A stretch of DNA of 44,200 nt from DAOUAT01 sp964551735 (lineage in GTDB: Bacteria > Chloroflexota > Anaerolineae > CG2-30-64-16). A program made the translations under genes and the position numbers. The notes under the pieces are model-generated. The model was given only the letters and a program-made list of their open reading frames with translations. It did no database searches and was not told the origin of the DNA. Of this stretch, positions 7,145 through 14,801 are shown piece after piece (within the stretch, counting starts at the first letter, position 1; each line of letters begins with the position of its first letter). The stretch covers positions 1 to 44,200 of the forward strand of contig CAZKEF010000045.1 of the NCBI GenBank assembly GCA_964551735.1, given 5' to 3'.

Positions 7145-7921
7145 TCACCCCCACAACCGCCCCACCCACTCAAACACGCCCAGCAACTGCGCCGCCGAGG
7201 CGAGCACGACTACGATGACGAACCGCCGCACCCACACCGCGCCTTTTTCCGCGGCGAAACGCGTCGCCAGCCACGCGCCGATCATGTTTCCGACCCCTAA
7301 CACCCCGCCGGCCACCCAGTCGATGTTCAGGCTGACCGAGAACACAATCAGCGACACGATCGCCGATGCCAGCACAATAGCAACCTTGACTGCGTTCGCC
7401 TGCACGACATCGTAGCCCGCGCCCAGCACCAGCCCGGCGAGCAGGAAGATGCCCACTCCGGCCTGCAGAAACCCGCCGTAGATGCCGATGGCGAAGAACA
7501 GCGCGAAGCGGCCCACCGTCATCAGCTTTGCCACCCGCCCTCCCTTGCCGATCACCCACCGTTCCGGCTTCACCAGCATCAGCACCAGCATCACGATCAT
7601 TAGCACAGCCAGCACGCGACGGAACAGCGCCTCGTCAATATCCACCGCGATGCGCGCCCCCACGATGGAGCCCAGGATCATAGGGATGCTCAGCAGCAGC
7701 GCGCCGCGCATGTCCAATTTGCCGCGCTTGTGGAACCCCCACGTGCCCACCACGTTCTGCATTAACACGCCGATGCGGTTGGTGGCATTGGCGATGTTGG
7801 CCGGCAGCCCGGCGAAGATCAACGCCGGCAGGGTGATCAGCGAGCCGTTGCCTGCCAGTACGTTAACGAAACCGGCCGCTATCCCGGCCAGGATCAGTAA
7901 GGGATAGATGTACCAGGGCAT
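7145..7921 (-). CDS. TSUP family (TauE/SafE-like) membrane permease
   Basis: This 258-residue protein has about eight hydrophobic helices and the TSUP signature GFVNVLAGNGSLITLPAL in the first half, with a weaker repeat GFLQAGVGIFLLAGL in the second half. TSUP proteins move sulfite, sulfonates or other organo-sulfur anions; the actual substrate is unknown. The frame is open to 7996, but ATG 7921 (MPWYIYP) is chosen because CGGAG lies 8-9 nt before it and the extra N-terminus is hydrophilic and atypical. It converges with the AEC transporter and is divergent from the radical SAM gene. Confidence 0.85.
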   Translation of the reverse strand: MPWYIYPLLILAGIAAGFVNVLAGNGSLITLPALIFAGLPANIANATNRIGVLMQNVVGTWGFHKRGKLDMRGALLLSIPMILGSIVGARIAVDIDEALFRRVLAVLMIVMLVLMLVKPERWVIGKGGRVAKLMTVGRFALFFAIGIYGGFLQAGVGIFLLAGLVLGAGYDVVQANAVKVAIVLASAIVSLIVFSVSLNIDWVAGGVLGVGNMIGAWLATRFAAEKGAVWVRRFVIVVVLASAAQLLGVFEWVGRLWG

Positions 7922-7960
7922 GCATGCGCTCCGAGAGGAAGATGAGCGGGATTGTAACAT

Positions 7961-8016
7961 GCGAATCAGCGAATGGCGAATGCACCCATTCGTCATTCGC
8001 TGATTCGCTGATTCGT
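7961..8016. repeat. Inverted array of GCGAATG heptads
   Basis: Two facing arms of 22 bp, 7961-7982 and 7987-8008 with one mismatch, enclose CACC. Each arm is itself built from 7- or 8-bp units GCGAATCA/GCGAATG. The right arm runs into the promoter of the radical SAM gene, so a cruciform or bound protein could affect transcription. Confidence 0.75.
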
Positions 8017-8025
8017 CGCTATAAT
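7996..8025 (+). promoter_or_regulatory. Promoter of the radical SAM gene, leaderless type
   Basis: A perfect TATAAT lies at 8020-8025, with a weak -35 TTCGCT at 7996-8001 (18-bp spacer) inside the heptad repeat. Seven bases separate the -10 box from ATG 8033, putting the expected transcription start at the ATG. Confidence 0.6.
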
Positions 8026-8032
8026 ACCCGCC

Positions 8033-9130
8033 ATGTCAATGCTTTCTCTTGCACCGAAACTACCGCTCTACTGGAGCTTCCGCCGCATCGGCTGGCCCCG
8101 AATGTACCCGTTCTCGGTCGTGGTCTCTGTCAGCTTCCGTTGTAATTCCAAGTGCCGCACCTGCGATGTGTGGCGCAAACCCAACGACGATATGACCGCG
8201 TCAGAATGGGACAAGGTCTTCGCCAGCCTGGGGCGCGCACCATTTTACATTACCTTCACCGGCGGTGAACCGTTCCTGCGCACGGACCTGGACGACATGG
8301 TCATCAGCGCGTATCGCCACTGCCGGCCATCGGTCATCACCATTCCCACCAACGGCCTGCTCACCGAGCGAATCGCGGAGCGGGTGGATCGCATCTGCCA
8401 GGAGTGCCCCGCCAGCCAGATCGGCATCAACCTGAGCCTGGACGGCATCGGCGACGAGCATGACGATATCCGCGGGGTGCCGGGCAACTGGGAGAAGTCC
8501 ATGGCGACCTGGGCTCGGCTCAAGGAGCTGCAGAAGTCGCGGCCGAACCTGGTGCTCACAGTGCACACCGTCGTCAGCCGGTTCAACCAGCACCACTTCC
8601 GTGAGATCTACGACGGCTTGCAGTTCCTGGATCCCGACTCCTACATCACCGAAGTGGCCGAGGAGCGCGTGGAGCTGGACACGATCGGTTGGGGCATCAC
8701 GCCCGACCCGGACGCGTACGCACCCATCGCCGATTTCCTCAGCGCGCAGGCCCGCGCGCGGCCGGCCCGGGGGATCGCGAAGTTCACCCAGGCGTTCCGC
8801 GCGCAGTACTACCAGCTCGCCAAGCGCGTGCTCTACGACCGTGACCAGGTGATCGCCTGCTACGCGGGGTGGGCCAGCGCACACATCGCGCCCAACGGCG
8901 ACATCTGGAGCTGCTGCATTCGCGCGGAGCCGGTCGGCAACCTGCGCGACACCGGCTACGACCTGGCGCCCATCTGGTTCGGCGAGCGGATGGCAAAGCT
9001 GCGCAAGTCCATCTACGACAAGGAGTGCGCCTGCCCCATGGCCAACGCCAGCTACGCCAACATGCTGCTGCATCCGCCGACGGTGGCAAAGGTGGCGTTG
9101 GAGGTGGTGAAGCCGGGGACGGGGAGATAG
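8033..9130 (+). CDS. Radical SAM protein with SPASM-like C-terminal cysteines
   Basis: This 365-residue protein has the radical SAM cluster motif CxxxCxxC at Cys37, Cys41 and Cys44 (CNSKCRTC), then the FTGGEPFLR segment that contacts SAM and a NLSLDGIGDEHD strand. The C-terminal third holds further cysteines (CYAGW, SCCIRA, KECACPMA) in a twitch/SPASM-like arrangement for auxiliary clusters. Such enzymes modify peptides, sugars or other enzymes; substrate unknown, no precursor peptide nearby. No Shine-Dalgarno precedes ATG 8033, in line with the leaderless promoter. The last codons run into a G-rich repeat, so the short C-terminus PGTGR may be repeat-derived. Confidence 0.88.
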   Translation: MSMLSLAPKLPLYWSFRRIGWPRMYPFSVVVSVSFRCNSKCRTCDVWRKPNDDMTASEWDKVFASLGRAPFYITFTGGEPFLRTDLDDMVISAYRHCRPSVITIPTNGLLTERIAERVDRICQECPASQIGINLSLDGIGDEHDDIRGVPGNWEKSMATWARLKELQKSRPNLVLTVHTVVSRFNQHHFREIYDGLQFLDPDSYITEVAEERVELDTIGWGITPDPDAYAPIADFLSAQARARPARGIAKFTQAFRAQYYQLAKRVLYDRDQVIACYAGWASAHIAPNGDIWSCCIRAEPVGNLRDTGYDLAPIWFGERMAKLRKSIYDKECACPMANASYANMLLHPPTVAKVALEVVKPGTGR

Positions 9131-9211
9131 GGGGATACCGAGATGGGGAGATGGAGACAAGGGGACAAGGGAACTTAAGGAATTCTTGTTCTCAGCCGGT
9201 CTGCGACCGGC
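9121..9211. repeat. GGGGAGAT octad repeat plus hairpin upstream of the dehydrogenase
   Basis: Six degenerate 8-bp units (GGGGAGAT, AGGGGGAT, ACCGAGAT and so on) fill 9121-9168 and start inside the stop region of the radical SAM gene. They are followed by GGGAACTTAAGGAATT, as near 7048, and a 7-bp hairpin GCCGGTC-TGC-GACCGGC at 9195-9211. Confidence 0.55.
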
Positions 9212-9238
9212 GCCGCAGGGGCAACTGGAGGTGAAACG

Positions 9239-10828
9239 ATGACAATGCACAATGAACCCCCCGCAGCCGGCGCGTTGCGGGCGCGACTGGCCCCCTTGAT
9301 CTGGGGCCTGGCCGATATGGTTCCTCAGGCCGGTGGGCCGCGCGGGCAGAGCACGGTGTGTGCGCCGTTCACCGGCGAGGCATTGGGCGAGGCGCCCGCG
9401 TGCACCGCGGCCGATGTCGAACTGGCAGTCGCGCGCGCGCGCCAAGCGCAGCCGGCGTGGGCCGCGCGGCCACTGGCTGAGCGCCAGCAGATCCTGATGC
9501 GCTACCACGATCTGGTGCTCGACCGCCAGGAGTTTCTGCTGGACCTGTTGCAGATTGAGGGCGGCAAAGCTCGGCGGCACGCGCTGGAAGAGGTGTACGA
9601 TGTCGCCATCAACGCCCGCTACTATGCCAGCCATGCCCGCGACTATCTGCAGCCACGGCGGCGCCAAGGCTTCATGCCCATCCTCGTGCAGGCGTGGGAG
9701 CACCGCCACCCGGTCGGAGTGGTAGGCATCATCGCGCCCTGGAACTACCCGTTCGCCATGGCGGCCTCCGACGCGCTCCCCGCTTTGCTGGCCGGCAACG
9801 CGGTGGTGCTGAAGCCGGCGGAGCTAACCCCCTTCGCCGCTTTGTACGCGGTCCGGCTGCTGTATGAGGCCGGGCTGCCGGCCGGCCTATTCCAGGTGGT
9901 CACCGGCCGCGGGCGCGACCTGGGTACGCCGCTGATCCAGGCGTCCGATTTCATCGGGTTCACCGGCAGCACCGAAGTGGGCCGTGCTGTGGCGCAGCAG
10001 GCGGGTCAGAAGTTGATCAAGGCCTCGCTGGAGTTAGGCGGCAAGAATCCCATGATCGTGCTGAACGACGCCGACCTGGAGCGGACAGTCTACGGCGCGA
10101 TCCAGGGCTGCTTTGCGGGCGCCGGGCAACTCTGCATCTCGTTCGAGCGCATGTACGTGCAGAGCGGCATCTATGCGCGCTTTGTGGAAGCGTTCGCACA
10201 GCGCACCACCGTGTTGCGTTTGGGAACCGCGCTTGATTACTCGGTGGATATGGGTTCGCTGATTAACCAACAGCAGTTGGACAAGACGGTGGAACACGTA
10301 CAGGATGCCGTGGCCCACGGCGCGACTGTGTTGGCCGGCGGCCGGCCGCGGTCGGATATCGGCCCCTACTTCTTCGAGCCGACGATCTTAACTCACGTGA
10401 CCCCCGCGATGCAGTGCTACCGGGAGGAGACCTTCGGGCCGATTGTGTCAATCTACCGCGTGGAGACGGCTGAGGAAGCGGTGTTTGCGGCTAACGATTC
10501 CGAGTACGGCCTTAACGCCAGCGTGTGGACGCGCGACCTGGCATATGGCCGCACGTTGGCTCAGCGCATCCGGTGTGGCACGGTCAATGTCAATGAGGCG
10601 TACAACGCGTCCTGGTCGGCTTTGGGTGCGCCGATGGGTGGGATGAAGGATTCAGGTCTGAGCCGCCGCCACGGCGCCGAGGGCATCCAGAAGTACACCG
10701 AGTCGCAGACCGTGGCCGTGGCCCCGCTGTCCCCGCTCTTCCCGCCGTTCCAGCTCGACGTCGAGCTGACTGCGCAGTTGTTCCCGAAGTTGCTGCGCGC
10801 CATCAAGTATATCCCAGGGCTGCGCTGA
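9239..10828 (+). CDS. Aldehyde dehydrogenase, succinic-semialdehyde type
   Basis: This 529-residue enzyme is a full-length NAD(P)-dependent aldehyde dehydrogenase. It shows the cofactor-binding APWNYPF and VLKPAELTPF segments, FTGSTEVG, the general base Glu265 in SLELGGKNP and the catalytic Cys299 in GAGQLCIS, plus a C-terminal oligomerisation strand. The sequence style fits the succinate-semialdehyde dehydrogenase group with an N-terminal extension; the substrate is inferred, not shown. GGAGGTG at 9227-9233 sets ATG 9239. It overlaps the SCP2-like gene by one base (TGATG), so the two are translationally coupled. Confidence 0.9.
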   Translation: MTMHNEPPAAGALRARLAPLIWGLADMVPQAGGPRGQSTVCAPFTGEALGEAPACTAADVELAVARARQAQPAWAARPLAERQQILMRYHDLVLDRQEFLLDLLQIEGGKARRHALEEVYDVAINARYYASHARDYLQPRRRQGFMPILVQAWEHRHPVGVVGIIAPWNYPFAMAASDALPALLAGNAVVLKPAELTPFAALYAVRLLYEAGLPAGLFQVVTGRGRDLGTPLIQASDFIGFTGSTEVGRAVAQQAGQKLIKASLELGGKNPMIVLNDADLERTVYGAIQGCFAGAGQLCISFERMYVQSGIYARFVEAFAQRTTVLRLGTALDYSVDMGSLINQQQLDKTVEHVQDAVAHGATVLAGGRPRSDIGPYFFEPTILTHVTPAMQCYREETFGPIVSIYRVETAEEAVFAANDSEYGLNASVWTRDLAYGRTLAQRIRCGTVNVNEAYNASWSALGAPMGGMKDSGLSRRHGAEGIQKYTESQTVAVAPLSPLFPPFQLDVELTAQLFPKLLRAIKYIPGLR

Positions 10829-11241
10829 TGGCTTTCTACGCGGACGCAGCCATCTTTTACTCCGTGATGGAGGACCTGTTCGGGCAGGTGCTCCGTCAGC
10901 CCACGCTGCTTAATCCGTTGCGTGAGAGTCGGTTGTTGCTGCATATCACCGCCACGCTGCCTGACGCCAGCCTCCTGCTAGATGCCCGGTCGGATTCGCC
11001 GCGTTTCCTGGCAGGCGGAGTGCCTGCCGGCAGGCCGACCCTGGGCCTACGCGTGCCCGCCGATATGCTGCATGATATCTGGCTTGGCGAGATCCGGCTG
11101 CGAGACGCTTATTGGGCCGGGAAGATCCAGTTGACGACCAGTCCCTTGAAGGCGCTGAGCCTGTTGCTGAGCTTGCAGGGCCTCTTCCGATATGTGGAGA
11201 GCATCTATCCGCAGGTATTGAAGCGACATGGGTTGCTTTAG
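10828..11241 (+). CDS. SCP2 sterol-carrier-like domain protein
   Basis: This 137-residue protein resembles the SCP2 (sterol carrier protein 2) domain, a hydrophobic-ligand-binding fold: LLLHITATLPDASLLLDARSD, then LGLRVPADMLHDIWLGEI and a C-terminal LKALSLLLSLQGLFRYVESIYP. It probably binds a lipid or acyl chain. The ATG overlaps the dehydrogenase stop by one base, which suggests the two products act on the same aldehyde or acyl metabolism. It has no signal peptide. The stretch 11242-11364 behind it shows no gene or clear terminator. Confidence 0.7.
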   Translation: MAFYADAAIFYSVMEDLFGQVLRQPTLLNPLRESRLLLHITATLPDASLLLDARSDSPRFLAGGVPAGRPTLGLRVPADMLHDIWLGEIRLRDAYWAGKIQLTTSPLKALSLLLSLQGLFRYVESIYPQVLKRHGLL

Positions 11242-11364
11242 GGAGAACTGGTGGAAGGTCGGCTCGTTAACCCGCTCAGCATGACCTGTAAGGGGTGCTT
11301 CCCTTGTGGCGAAGTGGGCTGGCGATGCCGGATCTGTGTCCAGAATGACGGCCTCAGGCCATCA

Positions 11365-12549
11365 CTACCTCAAGCCCGCAACATACGCCACGAACATCTC
11401 CCCTACCGGCGTGATCTCCCTGGTCTCCGGGTCGAACAGGTTCGGGGTCGGATACATGGTGTCCGAGATGCTGTACCAGCAGAAGGCCTGTACCAACCGG
11501 TTTTCGTCCCCAGGGTAGCCGAGCGCATCATCCCGCGCGGTTAGGAAATAATCGAAGGTGTCCACCAGGAAATCGGCCACCAGTTCGGATGGGAAGCCGT
11601 AACTTTCCGGCATCAGGATGCCGTATTCGGAGACGATCAGTGGTTTGTCGCGCAGACCGCGTTCCGCCATCCAGCGCCGAAAGTCCACGATCTGCTGCCG
11701 GAAGATCGCCATGTCCGCGTGGTCGCTGATCTCGTACAGCGTTCCCGTGTCCTCCGCCATTCCCGGCGGGATGTCCACCCCCCACGAGCCTCGTTCCTCC
11801 CGCAGGATGAACGCATGGACGTTCCACACATCCACCGGCATGTCAGCGCCAAACTGGGCCTGGTAGGCTGCCACGATGCGGTCAAGGTAGGCCATGCGCA
11901 GCGGTGTGGGTTGGCTCACGCCACCGATGGCAACCTGGGCGGTGGGATCCGCTGCCTTGATGGCCGGGTAGAGGATGCCGTATGCTGCTGCGTACTGCTC
12001 CGGCGTGGCGTTATCCTGCCAGATCACGTCGGGTTCGTTGCCGATCAGCCAGGTCGCGCCAGGATTAGCCCGCGCCGCCGACCGGATCGTATCCAGATCC
12101 GGCACAAAGCGGTCACCGCGCACGCGCACCATTTGTGCAAAGCGGATGGCTGGCGCGCCTTCTGGCGCGGCCTTCACGCCCCAAGAGAGATACCAGCCCG
12201 GCGCGCCCTCCCCCCAATCGTAGTTGTTGATCGCTCCCAGGGGCAGGCCAACGCCCACGCGGCCGCGGGCCGCGTTCGGAGCCGGCCCGGCCAGTTCGGC
12301 GTTGAGCGCGGCGGTAGGTGACGCGCCCGGTCGCGTGGTCGGGGTGGCCACGTAGGCGGGCAGCGGCGTGGGCACCAACGGCTCACGCGTGGGTGCCGGC
12401 CGCAGTGGGGTCGGCGCAGCTGCCGTCGGCGTGTGGTGCGGGGGCAGGGCCCACATCAACGCCAGCAGAGCCAGCGCCAGCAAGGTGGCGCCGACGGCTG
12501 TGGCGCGTGTGGCTCCGACAGGGTCTTTGGGTTGGCGTCTCGCGCGCAT
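11365..12549 (-). CDS. Exported glycoside-hydrolase-like protein
   Basis: This 394-residue protein starts with a basic N-terminus and one hydrophobic helix (about residues 18-37), then a Thr/Pro-rich linker to about residue 85, then a (beta/alpha)8-type domain. LIGNEPD with Glu172 and VSEYG with Glu308 look like the acid/base and nucleophile glutamates of clan-A glycosidases; VWNVHAF and AFCWYSISD are further typical strands. It is likely anchored outside the membrane and acts on an unknown polysaccharide. The ATG directly abuts the TAG of the upstream gene, so translation is probably coupled to it. Confidence 0.75.
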   Translation of the reverse strand: MRARRQPKDPVGATRATAVGATLLALALLALMWALPPHHTPTAAAPTPLRPAPTREPLVPTPLPAYVATPTTRPGASPTAALNAELAGPAPNAARGRVGVGLPLGAINNYDWGEGAPGWYLSWGVKAAPEGAPAIRFAQMVRVRGDRFVPDLDTIRSAARANPGATWLIGNEPDVIWQDNATPEQYAAAYGILYPAIKAADPTAQVAIGGVSQPTPLRMAYLDRIVAAYQAQFGADMPVDVWNVHAFILREERGSWGVDIPPGMAEDTGTLYEISDHADMAIFRQQIVDFRRWMAERGLRDKPLIVSEYGILMPESYGFPSELVADFLVDTFDYFLTARDDALGYPGDENRLVQAFCWYSISDTMYPTPNLFDPETREITPVGEMFVAYVAGLR

Positions 12550-14253
12550 CTATTCCAACTTCACCGTGTAGCCGGTCTCACGCAGCACGGTCAGCAACTG
12601 CTCCAGGTTGGCCTCGCTTACCAGCACGGCCTGGGCCGAGAGCAGTTCGCCCAACAGCGGCGCGAGCGCCGGGTCCGCGCGCAGCGCAGCCAGGATGCTG
12701 GCATCGGTCACTCGCACCACCGCGCCCCGGCTGACCCGCACCGTGCCGGCCGCCTGGCCGAAGCGGGCCAGCGCAGCGGTGACCCGCGGGGGCACGCGGC
12801 CGCCCGCAGCGCGCGCCAGGAATTGGGCGATCGCGTCAGCCTTCAGGCCAGAGGAGCGGGCGCGTGCCAGGCTGCCCCGGCTGATGCGGTGCTGGGTGGC
12901 CGGGGGCAGCTGGCCGTCAGTGGCCTCACCCGCCTGCGGTGCCACGGGATCGGTGAAGCGCAGCAAACGGAAACGGTCGAGCAGCGGGCAGCGCAGCGGC
13001 GCGATCACAATGAAATCTTGACCTACGCTCAGCCGTTCCGGCCGCGGCAGCTCAGCCGGCGCGGTCCCGGCCAGCCATGCCGCGCCGTAGGGAGTCAGGC
13101 GAAAGGTGGTCCCGAGCTCGGGATCTTGCCCCAACGCGATCGCGCCTAACCAACGCAGCGGGCCGGTCACGATGAAGTGGATCAGCCGGCCTTCTACGTC
13201 ATCCCACGCGTCAAAGCCGGACAGGTAGCGGCCGCTTTCGATATCTTTCAGATACCAGCGGGTGTAGTCGCCGTCCGGCCGCTGGAAGTCGGGGTTTGTG
13301 GCTTTGACGTGACGCACTAGGTCGGCCAGGGCATACCACGCGGCCGGGGCCAGGCGGCGCAAGGGGGCGAGGATGCCGCGCCGGGCAAGCCGGGGGTCGT
13401 TACGCCATTCCCCTTCGGCGCGCAAACCGGGAGTGCGGCGCAGGTCATCCCAGTCGCTGCTATCACGCCACGCCGCGAAAAGCGCACTCATCTGCTGCCA
13501 CATGGCGCCGCGCAGCCAGGATCCCGTGGCCTGGTTGACCAACACCAGCCGATCCCGGTCGGCAGCCAGCCAGCCGCGCGTACGGGCCAGCACTGTCAGC
13601 ATTTCCCCCCGCGCAGCGCCGGTCAGCAACAGGCTTTCGGTCAGCCGTTCGATCTCGCCTGACCGAAGGCGGCCCGCCCTGTCCAGTTGGCCCGGCGTTT
13701 CGCGCAAGGCGGCCAGCAAGGCGCAGAGGTCCGCGGCCAATGCATTGCGGTCATACTGGGGCGCGGCCGGCGCGGTGACGGGCTTCAAGGGGGGCGTCGC
13801 CGCTATCTCCGGCGCAGCTTGAACGTCATCGGGCGGCAGGGGCAAGTCTTCAGGGAGGTAGATGTATTCCAGCGGCCCCTCACCGAGGTCGGCAAAGGCG
13901 CGAAAGACCAGGCCGCGGTACCAGAGTTCCTCGGCCGGGGTTTCGGGGCGCTGCCAGATGGCCTCGCGCTCAAGGCGGCCGGGGCCGATGGGCCGGATCT
14001 CGCCGTGGGCACGAGCGAACACCGCGGCCTTCATGCGGCCGTTGGCCGCGCGGAGGCTGCGCCAGGCTGCTTGTGCTGCTGGCGAACAGGACGCCAAGGC
14101 TGCCGCCGTGGCACCGGACGCGGCCAGCGCGGCGGCCAGTTGCGCGGCCGCGTCCGGCCGGAGATTGGTGCTCAACTCGACCCCGCGCATTTCGGCGATG
14201 CCGCGCAACAGCGCCATCGGGTGTTCGTTCAGGCTGGCAAGGAAGCTTCTCAT
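12550..14253 (-). CDS. Helicase-associated (XPB/Ssl2 N-terminal-like) protein
   Basis: This 567-residue protein matches large helicase-associated proteins found in Chloroflexota and Actinobacteria. These carry a helicase C-terminal-like/XPB-Ssl2 N-terminal-like domain (here QDFIVIAPLRCPLLDRFRLLRFTD at about residues 410-435) and a C-terminal LVSEANLEQLLTVLRETGY segment, without ATPase motifs. The N-terminal half is Ala-rich and helical, with winged-helix-like segments. A role in DNA handling is inferred from the domain only. ATG 14253 has no strong Shine-Dalgarno. The DUF1232 gene starts divergently 95 bp away. Confidence 0.65.
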   Translation of the reverse strand: MRSFLASLNEHPMALLRGIAEMRGVELSTNLRPDAAAQLAAALAASGATAAALASCSPAAQAAWRSLRAANGRMKAAVFARAHGEIRPIGPGRLEREAIWQRPETPAEELWYRGLVFRAFADLGEGPLEYIYLPEDLPLPPDDVQAAPEIAATPPLKPVTAPAAPQYDRNALAADLCALLAALRETPGQLDRAGRLRSGEIERLTESLLLTGAARGEMLTVLARTRGWLAADRDRLVLVNQATGSWLRGAMWQQMSALFAAWRDSSDWDDLRRTPGLRAEGEWRNDPRLARRGILAPLRRLAPAAWYALADLVRHVKATNPDFQRPDGDYTRWYLKDIESGRYLSGFDAWDDVEGRLIHFIVTGPLRWLGAIALGQDPELGTTFRLTPYGAAWLAGTAPAELPRPERLSVGQDFIVIAPLRCPLLDRFRLLRFTDPVAPQAGEATDGQLPPATQHRISRGSLARARSSGLKADAIAQFLARAAGGRVPPRVTAALARFGQAAGTVRVSRGAVVRVTDASILAALRADPALAPLLGELLSAQAVLVSEANLEQLLTVLRETGYTVKLE

Positions 14254-14347
14254 GGTTGAAACAAACCGGCCGTTGCGGGCGTAATAATCAGTGTAAGAAC
14301 CAACCGGTAAAATAACAGTGCAAACGATGGCAATGAGGTATGAAACG

Positions 14348-14728
14348 ATGTCAGGTCAGACGAACAAAACCGCTGGAACAAACAAAGTCGGGCTGCTCAC
14401 TGAGATCGCCCGCAACGGCCGGTTGGTGTGGCGGCTGCTGTCCGACGGCCGTGTGTCCACGTTGACGAAGCTAGTGCTGCCGGGCTTGGCTGTCGCTTAC
14501 TTCCTATGGCCGGCCGATCTGATGCCCGACGTGCTTTTGGGTCTGGGCCAATTGGACGACCTGGCGCTGCTGGCCCTGGCCGTGAAGCTGTTCATCGATC
14601 TGTGTCCGGCCGATATCGTACGCCAGCATCGCAGCGCCATCGCAGGTGTGACGCCGCCCACCCAGTCAGAGGACGGGCCTCGTAAGGCCGACACGGTGGT
14701 GGACGCAGAGTATCGCGTCATTGAGTGA
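14348..14728 (+). CDS. DUF1232 (YkvA-like) membrane protein
   Basis: This 126-residue protein has the DUF1232 core: KLVLPGLAVAYFLWPADLMPD followed by GLGQLDDLALLALAVKLF, two short hydrophobic helices with the conserved Pro-Asp and Asp-Asp. The function of the family is unknown. The start ATG 14348 is chosen because GAGG at 14335-14338 is well spaced; in-frame ATGs at 14327 and 14333 and GTG 14318 add only a few residues. TAAAAT at 14308-14313 could be its -10 box, but no good -35 was seen. A palindromic repeat follows the stop by about 30 bp. Confidence 0.75.
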   Translation: MSGQTNKTAGTNKVGLLTEIARNGRLVWRLLSDGRVSTLTKLVLPGLAVAYFLWPADLMPDVLLGLGQLDDLALLALAVKLFIDLCPADIVRQHRSAIAGVTPPTQSEDGPRKADTVVDAEYRVIE

Positions 14729-14756
14729 CGATGAAGTGGGACAAGACCGCAACCAC

Positions 14757-14801
14757 GGGATCGAGCCTTCAGGTGGTCAAACCGGCTAAAGCCTTGATTC
14801 C
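14757..14801. repeat. Palindromic dispersed element, copy A (45 bp)
   Basis: Two 22-bp arms (14757-14778 and 14780-14801) match the arms of the copies at 25688 and 32166 and are imperfect inverted repeats of each other (GATCGAGCCTTCAG versus CTAAAGCCTTGATTCC). The right arm supplies the last codons and TAG stop of rimO. Confidence 0.8.

Noticed and set aside
8201..9709. Minus-strand open frame of 502 codons
   Set aside because: It is antisense to the radical SAM and dehydrogenase genes, with no recognisable domain.
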